From NCBI RefSeq assembly GCF_013377085.1, contig NZ_JACAAX010000045.1:1-57196 (forward strand): DNA of 57,196 bases, read 5' to 3'. The notes below the pieces were generated by a model. The model was given only the letters and a program-made list of their open reading frames with translations, had not been told where the DNA came from and did no database searches. Positions 45,419-54,684 of this stretch are shown here, piece after piece. Both the position numbers and the translations under genes were made by a program. This DNA comes from Rhodoplanes sp. (GTDB lineage Bacteria > Pseudomonadota > Alphaproteobacteria > Rhizobiales > Xanthobacteraceae). Numbering within the stretch: position 1 is the first letter of the stretch; every line of letters begins with the position of its first letter.

Positions 45419-45549
45419 CTCTCCCTCTCCCCGCGTGCGGGGAGAGGGTCGGGGTGAGGGGGCGTCTCGTGGATACGGAGGCGCCCCCTCACCCGGATCC
45501 CGCGCTTTCGCGCGGCATCCGACCTCTCCCCGCACGCGGGGAGAGGTCA
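45419..45549. repeat. Palindromic element, CTCTCCCCGC/GGTGAGGGGGCG family, copy 3
   Basis: It starts CTCCCTCTCCCCGCGTGCGG, continues GGTGAGGGGGCG, TCGTGGATACGGAG, CGCCCCCTCACC, then a CGCGCTTTCGCGCG hairpin, and ends CCTCTCCCCGCACGCGGGGAGAGG. It is very similar to the copy at 26811. It lies between aroB and the CNNM/CorC gene on the same strand. Confidence 0.85.
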
Positions 45550-45581
45550 CACTGGATGTCGCGCCCCTACGAGACCCCGCC

Positions 45582-46874
45582 ATGGACTTCGCCGACTGGC
45601 TGATCGTCACCGCCGTGCTGCTCTGCCTGCTCGCCTCGTTCTTCTTCTCGGGGAGCGAGACGGCGCTGACCGCCTCGTCGCGCGCCGCGATGCTGCGGCT
45701 CGCCCGCGACGGCAATTCGCGCGCCGGCATCGTCAACGAGCTTCTCGCCGCCCGCGAGCGGCTGATCGGCGCCCTGCTGATCGGCAACAATGTCGCCAAC
45801 ATCGTCGCCTCGTCGCTGGCGACCGGGCTGCTGCTCGCCTGGTTCGGCGAGGTCGGGGTGGTCTACGCGACCGTGATCATGACGGTGCTGGTGGTGGTGT
45901 TCTGCGAGGTGTTGCCGAAGACCGCGGCGTTCGACAATCCGGACCGCATCGCCCTCTCGGTGGCACGGCCGATCGCGCTCGCGGTCCAGTTGCTCGGGCC
46001 GGTGCTCGGCGCCATCAACGCGGTGGTGCGCTTCATCCTGGCGCGCTTCGGCATCACCATCGGCGAGGCCGTCCCGATCCTGTCGGCGCACGAGGAGCTG
46101 CGCGGCGCCGTCGACCTGTTCCACCGCGAGGGCGGCGTCGAGAAGATCGACCGCGACATGCTGGACGGCCTCCTCGACCTGCGCGAGCTGACCGTCGCCG
46201 ACGTGATGATCCACCGCACCGACGTCATCATGGCGAACGCCTCCGACCCGCCCGAGAAGATCATCGAGACGGTGCTGTCGGGCCCGAAGACCCGCGTGCC
46301 GCTGTGGCAGGGGAGCCCCGAGAACATCGTCGGCATCCTGCACGTCAAGGACGTGCTGCGCGCCATCCACGCGGCCGACGGTGATTTCACCAAGATCGAC
46401 GTGATGAGCCTGGTGCGCCCGGCCTGGTTCGTCCCGGAAATCCGCCCGCTGTCCGAGCAGCTCAAGGCGTTCCGCCGGCGCAAGACCCACTTCGCGCTGG
46501 TGGTCGACGAGTACGGCGAGATGATGGGGCTGGTGACGCTCGAGGACATTCTGGAGGAGATCGTCGGCGACATCTCGGACGAGCACGACGTCGAGGTGCC
46601 GGGCGTGCGGCCGCAGCCGGACGGCTCGGTGAACGTCGACGGCGGCGTGCCGATCCGCGATCTCAACCGGGTGATGGACTGGGACCTGCCCGACGGCGAC
46701 GCCACCACGATCGCCGGCCTGGTCATCCACGAGGCGCGCTCGATCCCGGAACCGGGCCAGAGCTTCACGTTCCACGGCTTCCGCTTCCACGTGCTGCGCC
46801 GCCAGCGCAACCGCATAACCTCGCTGCGCATCACCCCGCTCGCCCGCCGCCGCGCGCTGATGCGGGTGGGGTGA
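45582..46874 (+). CDS. CNNM/HlyC/CorC family membrane protein
   Basis: This 430-residue protein has an N-terminal DUF21/CNNM domain with about four membrane helices (ADWLIVTAVLLCLLASFFFSGSETALTAS, then two more) and a CBS pair (about residues 205-330, with ADVMIHRTDVI and LVVDEYGEMMGLVTLEDILEEIVGDISDEHD). A C-terminal CorC_HlyC domain (VDGGVPIRDLNRVM) completes it. Members take part in Mg/Co efflux or resistance. It follows aroB. Confidence 0.92.
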   Translation: MDFADWLIVTAVLLCLLASFFFSGSETALTASSRAAMLRLARDGNSRAGIVNELLAARERLIGALLIGNNVANIVASSLATGLLLAWFGEVGVVYATVIMTVLVVVFCEVLPKTAAFDNPDRIALSVARPIALAVQLLGPVLGAINAVVRFILARFGITIGEAVPILSAHEELRGAVDLFHREGGVEKIDRDMLDGLLDLRELTVADVMIHRTDVIMANASDPPEKIIETVLSGPKTRVPLWQGSPENIVGILHVKDVLRAIHAADGDFTKIDVMSLVRPAWFVPEIRPLSEQLKAFRRRKTHFALVVDEYGEMMGLVTLEDILEEIVGDISDEHDVEVPGVRPQPDGSVNVDGGVPIRDLNRVMDWDLPDGDATTIAGLVIHEARSIPEPGQSFTFHGFRFHVLRRQRNRITSLRITPLARRRALMRVG

Positions 46875-46910
46875 GCGGTAGAATTTCCGAGCAACGCGCC
46901 GCGGCTTTCC

Positions 46911-47051
46911 ATCACCTCCCCCTGGAGGGGGGAGGTCGGATCGCGCAGCGATCCGGGAGGGGGTGACAGCGCCACCGTCATCCGTGGCTTCACCCCACCC
47001 CGGTGCGCGCTGTCGCGCGCCCCGACCCTCCCCCTCCAGGGGAGGGTGAAG
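46911..47051. repeat. Palindromic element, CTTCACCCTCCCC family, copy 2
   Basis: It opens with ATCACCTCCCCCTGGAGGGG, has a CGCGCAGCGATCCGGGAGGGGGTGA segment and a GCGCGCTGTCGCGCGC hairpin, and closes CCCTCCAGGGGAGGGTGAAG. It lies between the convergent CNNM/CorC and bolA 3' ends. Confidence 0.8.
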
Positions 47052-47057
47052 ACAGAG

Positions 47058-47327
47058 TCAGCCCTCGCCCGGCGCGGCGGCCTCGATGGCCAGCGCATGG
47101 ACGCCGCCGGCGATCTCGGCGGCGAGCGCCTGGTTGATGGCCCGGTGCCGGTCGAGCCGGCTCTTGCCCCGGAACGCCTCGGCGACGATGCGCACGCGAA
47201 AGTGGGTCTGGCCGCCCGGCCGCGCGCCGGCGTGGCCCTCGTGGCGATCGGACTCGTCGATCACCTCGAGGCGCACGGGCGAGAACGCGGCTGAAAGCTT
47301 TTCCGTCATAAGGTCGCGAACCAGCAT
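47058..47327 (-). CDS. bolA: BolA family protein
   Basis: This 89-residue BolA-like protein has the fold's core LEVIDESDRHEGHAG, HFRVRIVAEAFRGKSRLDRHRAINQAL and HALAIEA. BolA proteins bind [2Fe-2S] clusters with monothiol glutaredoxins and can bind DNA. The start MLVRDLMTEKL (47327) has AGGA upstream and matches family length. It is divergent from the J-domain gene, a pair I recall from other Hyphomicrobiales. Confidence 0.92.
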   Translation of the reverse strand: MLVRDLMTEKLSAAFSPVRLEVIDESDRHEGHAGARPGGQTHFRVRIVAEAFRGKSRLDRHRAINQALAAEIAGGVHALAIEAAAPGEG

Positions 47328-47450
47328 GGTGCATCCTATGTTAGAGACGATCCCGTCAACGCTCCGTCCCACGTCCTGACCGTCGGCGAGCACATCGTCC
47401 GACCCCTGTCAATCTTGCGGGGGTTCGGTCGACGTCCATAATGGCCCGTG

Positions 47451-48077
47451 ATGAAGTTCGACTCACCCCTGTTCGACCGCATTCGCGTCAAGCCCGAGCG
47501 CGACCGGCGTCCCGTCGAAGGACCGGCCTGCGAGTGGCCGGGCTGCTGCGGAGTCGCGACCCACCGCGCCCCCAAGGGCCGGACGCAGGCGCGCGAGTAC
47601 TGGCGGTTCTGTCTCGACCATGTCCGCGAGTACAATCACAACTACAATTTCTTCGCCGGCATGAGCGATATGGCGGTCGCCGAGTACCAGAAGGATGCCG
47701 TGACGGGCCACCGTCCGACCTGGAAGCTCGGGCTCGCCGGCAATCCGCGCACCCGCCGCTTCCGTCCCGACACCGTGTTCGGCGGCGACCCCAACGACCC
47801 GTTCGATTTTCACCGCGAGTTCGGTCCCGGCGCGCGCCCTGACCCGGCGCACGCGCAGGCCGAGCAGGAGCGCCGCTCGGTCCGCAATGGCGAGCGCAAG
47901 GCCCTGCACGCGCTGGGTCTCGATCCGGGCGTCGGCCGGACTGAAATCAAGTGCCGATTCAAGGAGTTGGTGAAGCGCCACCATCCCGACGCAAACGGCG
48001 GCGACCGCGGCTCCGAGGAGAAGTTGCGGGAAATCCTGGAGGCCTACAATTATCTGAAGTCGACCGGACTGTGCTGA
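47451..48077 (+). CDS. J-domain protein
   Basis: In this 208-residue protein the J-domain is at the C-terminus (about residues 145-205), with the HPD motif in KRHHPDANGGDRGSEEKLREILEAYNYL given in part as RHHPDANGG. It should stimulate a DnaK-type chaperone. The N-terminal half has a possible metal site, CEWPGCC and FCLDH, followed by the aromatic run VREYNHNYNFFAG. ATG 47451 and GTG 47448 are adjacent. No client is known. Confidence 0.88.
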   Translation: MKFDSPLFDRIRVKPERDRRPVEGPACEWPGCCGVATHRAPKGRTQAREYWRFCLDHVREYNHNYNFFAGMSDMAVAEYQKDAVTGHRPTWKLGLAGNPRTRRFRPDTVFGGDPNDPFDFHREFGPGARPDPAHAQAEQERRSVRNGERKALHALGLDPGVGRTEIKCRFKELVKRHHPDANGGDRGSEEKLREILEAYNYLKSTGLC

Positions 48078-48103
48078 CCGGCCGAGCGCCGCCCCGGCGG
48101 CCG

Positions 48104-48142
48104 CGAGCCAGGTAGTCGAGCCAAGTGGACGAGCCATGTGGG
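48104..48142. repeat. 13-bp tandem repeat, 3 copies
   Basis: Three direct copies of the type CGAGCCANGTGGG start at 48104, 48117 and 48130, right after the J-domain gene and about 200 bases before cobS. The shared core is CGAGCCA at a 13-base step. Confidence 0.7.
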
Positions 48143-48336
48143 ACGAAGCAGGGCGTGTTGCGTTTATGGATGATGCACCGCCCTTCGCTCCACCCCATAT
48201 CGGGATAAGCTCCCGCCCGTAGACCAGTTTTAGAGACCGCTTTCGCGCCAAGCGGACGGTCTGCTAAATAAACGGGCGGCTGGACGAGACGCCGCCGATG
48301 CCGCATGCCCCGCCCCCGCCGGGGCCAGGAGGAGCA

Positions 48337-49323
48337 ATGACTGCCGCAACTGAAGCCGTGGCCGGGCTGCCCGACATGAAGGTGTCGGTCCGACAGCTCT
48401 TTGGAATCGACTCCGACCTGGAGGTTCCAGCCTACTCGGAGCCGGACGAGCACGTCCCGGACATCGACGCCGACTACCGCTTCGACCGTCCGACCACGCT
48501 CGCCATCCTGGCCGGCTTCGCCCGCAACCGCCGCGTCATGGTCACGGGCTATCACGGCACCGGCAAGTCGACCCATATCGAGCAGGTCGCCGCAAGGCTG
48601 AACTGGCCCTGCGTGCGCGTCAATCTCGACAGCCACATCAGCCGCATCGACCTGATCGGCAAGGACGCCATCGTGATCCACGAGGGCCAGCAGATCACGG
48701 AGTTCCGCGACGGCATCCTGCCATGGGCGCTGCAGCACAACGTGGCGCTGTGCTTCGACGAGTACGACGCCGGGCGCCCCGACGTGATGTTCGTGATCCA
48801 GCGCGTGCTCGAAGTGTCGGGCCGCCTGACGCTGCTCGACCAGAACAAGGTGATCAAGCCGCATCCGTGCTTCCGCCTGTTCGCCACCGCCAACACGGTC
48901 GGGCTCGGCGACACTTCGGGCCTCTATCACGGCACCCAACAGATCAACCAGGGCCAGATGGACCGCTGGTCGATCGTGACGACGCTGAACTACCTGCCGC
49001 ACGACAACGAGGTCGAGATCGTGCTCGCCAAGGCGAAGCACTACCGCAACGAGAAGGGCCGCGACATCGTCGGCAAGATGGTGCGGGTCGCCGACCTCAC
49101 CCGCAACGCCTTCATGAACGGCGACCTGTCGACCGTGATGAGCCCGCGCACCGTGATCACCTGGGCCGAGAACTCGGACATCTTCAAGGACATCGGCTTC
49201 TCGTTCCGGGTCACCTTCCTGAACAAGTGCGACGAGCTCGAGCGGCCGCTGGTCGCCGAGTTCTACCAGCGCTGCTTCGGTCAGGAGCTGCCGGAATCGT
49301 CCGTCAACGTCGCGCTGAGCTGA
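48337..49323 (+). CDS. cobS: Cobaltochelatase subunit CobS
   Basis: This 328-residue AAA+ ATPase of the aerobic cobalamin pathway inserts cobalt into hydrogenobyrinic diamide as part of the CobNST complex. Walker A is [13 protein letters not shown] near residue 75, and the Walker B region is [22 protein letters not shown]. The N-terminal [31 protein letters not shown] is typical of CobS. A strong AGGAGGAG ribosome site precedes ATG 48337. No B12 riboswitch box was seen upstream. Confidence 0.95.
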   Translation: MTAATEAVAGLPDMKVSVRQLFGIDSDLEVPAYSEPDEHVPDIDADYRFDRPTTLAILAGFARNRRVMVTGYHGTGKSTHIEQVAARLNWPCVRVNLDSHISRIDLIGKDAIVIHEGQQITEFRDGILPWALQHNVALCFDEYDAGRPDVMFVIQRVLEVSGRLTLLDQNKVIKPHPCFRLFATANTVGLGDTSGLYHGTQQINQGQMDRWSIVTTLNYLPHDNEVEIVLAKAKHYRNEKGRDIVGKMVRVADLTRNAFMNGDLSTVMSPRTVITWAENSDIFKDIGFSFRVTFLNKCDELERPLVAEFYQRCFGQELPESSVNVALS

Positions 49324-49340
49324 GGCGCCTTCGTCCTGAT

Positions 49341-49420
49341 CCGCTCGTCCCCGCGAACGCGGGGACCCGGGACGACACGGCAAGACGCGCTGGATTCCCG
49401 CTTTCGCGGGAATGAGCGGA
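49341..49420. repeat. Palindromic element between cobS and cobT
   Basis: Two hairpins are visible, CGTCCCCGCGAACGCGGGGAC and ATTCCCGCTTTCGCGGGAAT, joined by GGACGACACGGCAAGACGCG. It is of the common CCGCGAACGCGGG type. It interrupts an otherwise co-directional two-gene unit. Confidence 0.75.
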
Positions 49421-49446
49421 GTGTGGGGCACAAAGCGGTACCCGAT

Positions 49447-51345
49447 ATGGCGTCGAACACCACCAAGGGCAAAGGCGGCAAGGAAGCGCCCAACGAGCCG
49501 TTCAAGCGGGCCGTCGGCGTCTGCCTGCGGGCGATCGCCCGCAAGCCCGACCTCGAGGTGCAGTTCGCCGCCGACCGGCCGGGCGCGGCCGGCAACAAGG
49601 CGCGGCTGCCCGAGCCACCGCGCAAGTTCACGCCCGAGGATGCGGCCGTGGTGCGCGGCCATGCCGACGCCATCGCGCTGCGCATGGCCTGCCACGACAA
49701 TGCGGTCCACCGGAAGCTGATGCCGGGCGGCCAGCAGGCCCGCGCCGTGTTCGAGGCGGTCGAGCAGGCCCGCGTCGAGGCGATCGGCGCCAAGCGCATG
49801 GTCGGCGTCGCCGGCAATCTCGGCGCCATGCTGAACGACCGCTATCACCGCGGCCGCTACGAGGACATCACCGACCGCGCCGACGCGCCGCTCGAGGACG
49901 CCCTCGCCATGATCGTGCGCGAGCGGCTGACCGGTGCGACGCCGCCGCTGGCGGCCCGCACGATCGTCGAGCTGTGGCGCCCGGTGATCGAGGAGAAGGC
50001 GGGCCGCGATCTCGACAAGCTCGGCAAGTTTCTGGAGGACCAGCGGCGCTTCGGCGACGTCGTCCACGACCTGCTGGACTCGCTCGACATGGGCGACGAG
50101 CGCGGCCGCTCCGACGACGAGGACGATGCCGACCAGAAAGACAACGAGGGCCAGAAGGACGATCAGGGCCAGGACGGCGAGTCCTCCGAAAGCGACGACA
50201 TGGAGCGATCGACCGTCGAGGAGGCCGACGCCTCCGCCGACGACCTGCCGGAAAGCTCGGCCGAGGCGCTCGACGCACCCTCCGCCGACCTCCCCGAGGA
50301 CGCCGACGCCGGCGAGCCGGAGTCCGCCTCCGAGCCGTGGCGCATGCGCGACCGGCGCAACGAGCCGCGCGGGCCCGCCTACAAGCCCTTCGTCACCAAG
50401 TACGACGAGGTGATGGGGGCCGAGGATCTGTGCGAGCCCGAGGAGCTCGAGCGGCTGCGCGGCTATCTCGACAAGCAGCTCGCCCATCTGCAGGGGGTCG
50501 TCGCCCGCCTCGCCAACCGGCTGCAGCGCCGGCTGATGGCGCAGCAGAACCGCTCCTGGGAGTTCGACCTCGAGGAGGGGCAGCTCGATCCGGCGCGGCT
50601 CACCCGCATCGTCATCGATCCGATGCATCCGCTCTCGTTCAAGCACGAGAAGGACACCGACTTCCGCGACACCGTGGTGACGCTGCTGATCGACAACTCC
50701 GGATCCATGCGCGGGCGCCCCATCACGGTGGCGGCGACCTGCGCCGACATCCTGGCACGGACGCTGGAGCGCTGCGGCGTCAAGGTCGAGATCCTCGGCT
50801 TCACGACCCGGGCCTGGAAGGGCGGGCAGGCGCGCGAGGCGTGGCTCGCCGCCGGCAAGCCGGCCAATCCGGGCCGGCTGAACGACCTGCGCCACATCGT
50901 CTACAAATCGGCCGACGCGCCGTGGCGCCGGGCCCGCCGCAATCTCGGCCTGATGATGCGCGAGGGCCTGCTCAAGGAGAACATCGACGGCGAGGCGCTC
51001 GATTGGGCGCACAAGCGCCTGCTGGCACGGTCCGAGCAGCGCAAGATCCTGATGATGATCTCGGACGGTGCGCCGGTCGACGACTCGACGCTGTCGGTGA
51101 ACTCCGGCAACTATCTCGAGCGGCACCTTCGCTTCATCATCGAGGAGATCGAGCAGCGCTCGCCCGTCGAGCTGATCGCCGTCGGCATCGGCCACGACGT
51201 GACGCGCTACTACCGCCGCGCCGTCACCATCGTCGACGCCGAGGAGCTCGGCGGCGTGATGACCGACAAGCTCGCCGAGCTGTTCGACGAGCAGGCGATG
51301 TCGCGCGAGCGGCGCCAGCGCACCAAGCGCCGGCTCGACGCGTGA
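49447..51345 (+). CDS. cobT: Cobaltochelatase subunit CobT
   Basis: This 632-residue partner of CobS has an N-terminal domain beginning with [24 protein letters not shown] highly acidic linker (about residues 215-310, [20 protein letters not shown] and more) follows, then a C-terminal von Willebrand A domain. The MIDAS motif is [10 protein letters not shown] near residue 418, with further metal residues in [14 protein letters not shown]. The start [11 protein letters not shown] at 49447 was chosen on family form. The stop overlaps the next gene's GTG. Confidence 0.94.
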   Translation: MASNTTKGKGGKEAPNEPFKRAVGVCLRAIARKPDLEVQFAADRPGAAGNKARLPEPPRKFTPEDAAVVRGHADAIALRMACHDNAVHRKLMPGGQQARAVFEAVEQARVEAIGAKRMVGVAGNLGAMLNDRYHRGRYEDITDRADAPLEDALAMIVRERLTGATPPLAARTIVELWRPVIEEKAGRDLDKLGKFLEDQRRFGDVVHDLLDSLDMGDERGRSDDEDDADQKDNEGQKDDQGQDGESSESDDMERSTVEEADASADDLPESSAEALDAPSADLPEDADAGEPESASEPWRMRDRRNEPRGPAYKPFVTKYDEVMGAEDLCEPEELERLRGYLDKQLAHLQGVVARLANRLQRRLMAQQNRSWEFDLEEGQLDPARLTRIVIDPMHPLSFKHEKDTDFRDTVVTLLIDNSGSMRGRPITVAATCADILARTLERCGVKVEILGFTTRAWKGGQAREAWLAAGKPANPGRLNDLRHIVYKSADAPWRRARRNLGLMMREGLLKENIDGEALDWAHKRLLARSEQRKILMMISDGAPVDDSTLSVNSGNYLERHLRFIIEEIEQRSPVELIAVGIGHDVTRYYRRAVTIVDAEELGGVMTDKLAELFDEQAMSRERRQRTKRRLDA

Positions 51346-52400
51346 GCGGCCGCGGCCGTCCCCGCGGGAGCACGGCCGGCCTGGTGCTCGCCGGGGCGCT
51401 TCTCGCGCTGCTGGTGACCGGCGCCCTCACCCCGGTCGGCCGGGCCGAACCCGATCCGGCCGTCGTCGCCACGCGGGGCGAGCCCATCACGGTGGAGGCG
51501 CGGCCCTTCACGGCCTTCGAGCCGGGCAAGCCGGACCGCGTCCGCTTCGGCCGCCTGCAGTTCCGCGGCGGCATGGAGCTCTCCTCGCGCCACAAGGCGT
51601 TCGGCGGCATCTCCGGGCTGAAGATGCTCGACGCCGAGCGCTTCGTCGCGATCAGCGACAAGGCCGACTGGCTGACCGGCCGCATCGTCTACGACGGCAG
51701 CCGCCCGGTCGGCATCGCCGACGCCGCCATGGCGGCGATGCTCGGGCCCGACGGCCGCACGCTGGTGGCGCGCGGCTGGTACGACACCGAGTCGCTGGCC
51801 GAGGACCAGGGCGTCCTCTATGTCGGGATCGAGCGCGTCAACCGCATCGTGCGCTTCGACTTCGCCCGCCAGGGCGTCGCCGCGCCGGCCCGCCTGACGC
51901 CGTGGCCGGCCGGGCTGCAAGGACTGCCCACCAATCGCGGCATCGAGGCGCTGGTCTTCGTGCCGAAGCCGTCGCCGCTCGCCGGCACCCTGATCGCCAT
52001 CAGCGAGCGGGCGCTCGACCCGGCCGGCAACATCAAGGCGGCGCTGATCGGCGGGCCACGGCCGGGCCTGTTCACAGTGGCGCGCCGCGACGGCTTCGAC
52101 ATCAGCGACGCGACCATGCTGCCGGACGGCGACCTGTTGCTGCTGGAGCGCCGCTTCACCTGGACGACCGGCATCGCCATGCGGCTGCGGCGGATCGCGC
52201 TGGCGACGCTCGCCCCGGGCGCGCTGGTCGACGGGCCGGAGATTTTCTTCGCCGACATGGGCTTTCAGATCGACAACATGGAGGCGATCAGCACGCATGT
52301 GACGCCGACCGGCGAAACCGTGCTGACGATCGTCTCGGACGACAATTTCTCGTTCCTGCAACGCACCCTGCTGCTGCAATTTTCCCTGGCGGACGAGTAG
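51342..52400 (+). CDS. Exported esterase-like protein of the phytase family
   Basis: This 352-residue protein has a hydrophobic export signal ([26 protein letters not shown]) and a beta-propeller-like body with [35 protein letters not shown] and [13 protein letters not shown]. These match the esterase-like activity of phytase family (PF13449 type). The GTG start overlaps the cobT stop (GTGA), implying coupling although there is no known link to cobalamin. It is probably periplasmic; activity unproven. Confidence 0.82.
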   Translation: MSGRGRPRGSTAGLVLAGALLALLVTGALTPVGRAEPDPAVVATRGEPITVEARPFTAFEPGKPDRVRFGRLQFRGGMELSSRHKAFGGISGLKMLDAERFVAISDKADWLTGRIVYDGSRPVGIADAAMAAMLGPDGRTLVARGWYDTESLAEDQGVLYVGIERVNRIVRFDFARQGVAAPARLTPWPAGLQGLPTNRGIEALVFVPKPSPLAGTLIAISERALDPAGNIKAALIGGPRPGLFTVARRDGFDISDATMLPDGDLLLLERRFTWTTGIAMRLRRIALATLAPGALVDGPEIFFADMGFQIDNMEAISTHVTPTGETVLTIVSDDNFSFLQRTLLLQFSLADE

Positions 52401-52457
52401 CGCGCTGTACGGTGCCATGCGCGAACGCGACAAGCATGTCAGAGGGGACGCCTTGCC

Positions 52458-52811
52458 ATGAAACGGGTGCTGATCGTCACGACTGTCGTAGAATGCGCTG
52501 CCGGATCGGCGTTGCTGATCGATCCGTCGCTGGCCGGGCAGTTGGTGTTCGGCGAGGCACTGACGGGCATCGCCATCTCGGTCGCGCGCGTCGCCGGCAT
52601 CGCCCTGATCGCTTTGGGAATTGCCTGCTGGCCGGGTCCGCCGGTGGTCGGCATGTTGACCTACAACGCCTTGGTCGCGCTCTATCTTGCCTCCCTCGGT
52701 TTGATCGGTGGTTCGACCGGCGTGTTGCTGTGGCCGGCGGTCGTCCTTCACGCGATCCTAACCGCACTTCTGATTTCTGACATGACGCGGAGACGCCGCG
52801 ACGCGCGCTAA
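52458..52811 (+). CDS. Small membrane protein with about four helices
   Basis: This 117-residue protein has hydrophobic segments at about 1-22, 38-57, 62-80 and 85-106, and ends in a basic tail (MTRRRRDAR). GAGGGG lies 10 bases before ATG 52458. I do not recognise a named family. Its stop is 30 bases from the convergent stop of the TIR-domain gene, so the two 3' ends nearly touch. Confidence 0.7.
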   Translation: MKRVLIVTTVVECAAGSALLIDPSLAGQLVFGEALTGIAISVARVAGIALIALGIACWPGPPVVGMLTYNALVALYLASLGLIGGSTGVLLWPAVVLHAILTALLISDMTRRRRDAR

Positions 52812-52841
52812 TGATTCTTGATGAGGTGTCTTGCGTCGCGA

Positions 52842-54419
52842 TCACCCCATCCTCTTGTAGGGCGGCGTGCCTTTCACGGGCGGCAGCGGCCGGGCATGTC
52901 CGTGCGCGCCGGCGCCGGTGATGTCGCTGATCTCCTCGGCCAGCGCCTGCAGGGCGCGGGCCGTGAACTCGCGGTTCATGGCGTCGGTGTTCTCGGCGAA
53001 GCCGGCGAGCGCAGCGAGGAAGCCGTCCTTGGCCGGCCCGGCATCGGGGCTGGCCGTGGCGAGCAGATCGTGCGCCGCCGTGTCGAGACGCTTCAGCGTC
53101 TCCTCCCAGGTCTCGAGATTGCGCTTCACGATGGTCGGCCCGTCGTCGCCGAAGATCCGCTCCAGGATGTCGGGATCCTCCAGCCGCGCGTTGCGGCAGT
53201 CGCGCAGGATCACGCGGATCTGGGCCAGGAGCTCGGTGACGGCCGGCTTCATCTTGACGGTCGGATAGCTGAGCTTTGCCACCGTGAACGGGCTCTGCGG
53301 CTCCAGCACCAGGAAGCGGAACTGCAGACCGACCGAGATGCCCTTGAGGAGACGGCTCGTCAGCTCGTCGCCGTAGTCCTTGTGCTTCATCTCCAGCACG
53401 TAGATGTGGATTTCGGTGTTGCCGTTGTAGAACGTCACCACGCGCGAGACGAACAGGCGGAACGCCTTGTCGCCCTTCACGCTGGAGACGACGTGGTAGT
53501 TGTCGTCGAAGTCGCGGTCGAGGGCCGCCGACACCATCAGCTTGAGGCCCTCGGCCCAGGCGGCGGCGAGCTCGGACGGCGTGATCATCGCCAGGAACTG
53601 CGTCCAGGCGAAGCTGCGGGTTGGCGTCTCGGCGATGCCGAACAGACCGAACGAGCCGCCCTCCAGATCGATGGTCGCCTGGGCGAGCTGGTCGGCGCGG
53701 TCCGGGGTCGCGACGCCGGTGCGGATGATGATCTTGCGCTCGGGAATGTCCTCCTGCCACTTGCGGGTCTGCAGATACCTGAAGATGCGCTGGTACAGCC
53801 GCTCCGCCGCGTCGCGGATGTTGGCCCGCATGGCGTCCTGGTCGCCGAGGTCGGTGACCTGGGCGACGATCTGGGCGATCCGGGTGAGCAGCTTCAGCAC
53901 CGGGTTGTCGTCGTCGAGCGGCCGCGGCTCCTTGCGCAGGAAGCTGGTCGGCTCCTCGAACAGGCTGATGACCTCCTCGGTGTCGACGTTGATGTGCTGC
54001 AGGTTGAAGGTGGCGGCGGGCGCCTTGCTGCCGATGCAGAACGGGATGATCACCCGCGACACCCCCGAGGCCAGGCTCGGCCGCTGCGCTTTCGAGCGAG
54101 AGAAGAAGCCGGCCTCGTAGCCCGTGAAGGAGTGGCTCGACTTGCTCTGGTCGGAGAACAGGATCAGCAGGATGTCGGCCGAGTCGAGGGCCTGGTCGAT
54201 GGCCTCGCGGAAATCCGTGCCCGCCTCCAGGCTGGCGCGATCGAAGAAGGTGCGGACGCCCGCCGGAAACAGCCGGCGCACCTCCTGGTTGACGTCCTTG
54301 GCGAGGTCCTGGTCCTCGCTCGCATAGCTGATGAAGATGCTGACGGGCCCTTGGGCCGGGCGGAGCCCGCCCTTCTCGGGTTGCGCTTTCGGCGGCTTGG
54401 GCATCGGCGGCTTGGGCAT
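52842..54419 (-). CDS. TIR-domain protein with uncharacterised C-terminal region
   Basis: In this 525-residue protein a Pro/Lys-rich leader (PKPPMPKPPK) is followed by a TIR domain at about 25-165. Landmarks are VSIFISYASEDQDLA (box 1 type), the block FFDRASLEAGTDFREAIDQAL, then ADILLILFSDQSKSSHSF and E102 in SFTGYEAGFF, in the position of the catalytic glutamate of TIR NAD hydrolases. The remaining 350 residues (including FAWTQFLAMITPSELAAAW and VSRVVTFYNGNTEIHIYVLEM) match no family I recognise. It stands alone, with no Thoeris, CBASS or short-Ago partner nearby. A role in defence or NAD signalling is inference. The start MPKPPMPKPP has CGGAG at good spacing. Confidence 0.82.
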   Translation of the reverse strand: MPKPPMPKPPKAQPEKGGLRPAQGPVSIFISYASEDQDLAKDVNQEVRRLFPAGVRTFFDRASLEAGTDFREAIDQALDSADILLILFSDQSKSSHSFTGYEAGFFSRSKAQRPSLASGVSRVIIPFCIGSKAPAATFNLQHINVDTEEVISLFEEPTSFLRKEPRPLDDDNPVLKLLTRIAQIVAQVTDLGDQDAMRANIRDAAERLYQRIFRYLQTRKWQEDIPERKIIIRTGVATPDRADQLAQATIDLEGGSFGLFGIAETPTRSFAWTQFLAMITPSELAAAWAEGLKLMVSAALDRDFDDNYHVVSSVKGDKAFRLFVSRVVTFYNGNTEIHIYVLEMKHKDYGDELTSRLLKGISVGLQFRFLVLEPQSPFTVAKLSYPTVKMKPAVTELLAQIRVILRDCRNARLEDPDILERIFGDDGPTIVKRNLETWEETLKRLDTAAHDLLATASPDAGPAKDGFLAALAGFAENTDAMNREFTARALQALAEEISDITGAGAHGHARPLPPVKGTPPYKRMG

Positions 54420-54617
54420 CGCGGGCTCCGTGCTGACACGACTGGGCCGGACGCCGAGCGTAGAGCAGCCGTAGGTAATATCAACTCCATTGATGCAATC
54501 TAAGATTGTCGTCCGCAGGTCGGCGGCGCAAGGCGGCCCAGCTCCCTCGGCCGTCGCTTCGCGGCATGCGAAGCGACGCTCGCCGTCCGGCTGGAAAAGC
54601 GCCGCGCCATAAAAAAA

Positions 54618-54636
54618 GCGCCGGCGGGGCCGGCGC
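54618..54636 (-). terminator. Terminator after the carD-type gene
   Basis: An 8-bp stem GCGCCGGC / GCCGGCGC with a 3-base loop is flanked by seven A on the left (54611-54617) and four T on the right. Read leftward it is a strong Rho-independent terminator, 50 bases past the carD-type stop codon; it would also work weakly rightward. Confidence 0.85.
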
Positions 54637-54684
54637 TTTTTATTGGCAGGCAGGATTCGGGCAGGCAGCCGCCCGCCGAGGCGA

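Noticed and set aside
48078-48336. Cobalamin riboswitch upstream of cobS
   Set aside because: No B12-box-like conserved sequence or matching stems were seen; only a short tandem repeat and an AT-richer patch before cobS.
47959-51195. Long minus-strand frame opposite cobS and cobT
   Set aside because: Same base-composition effect; cobS and cobT are unambiguous on the plus strand.
52842-54419. Thoeris, CBASS or short-Argonaute TIR system
   Set aside because: No ThsA/SIR2 protein, cyclase or Argonaute gene is adjacent; the TIR gene stands alone in this window.
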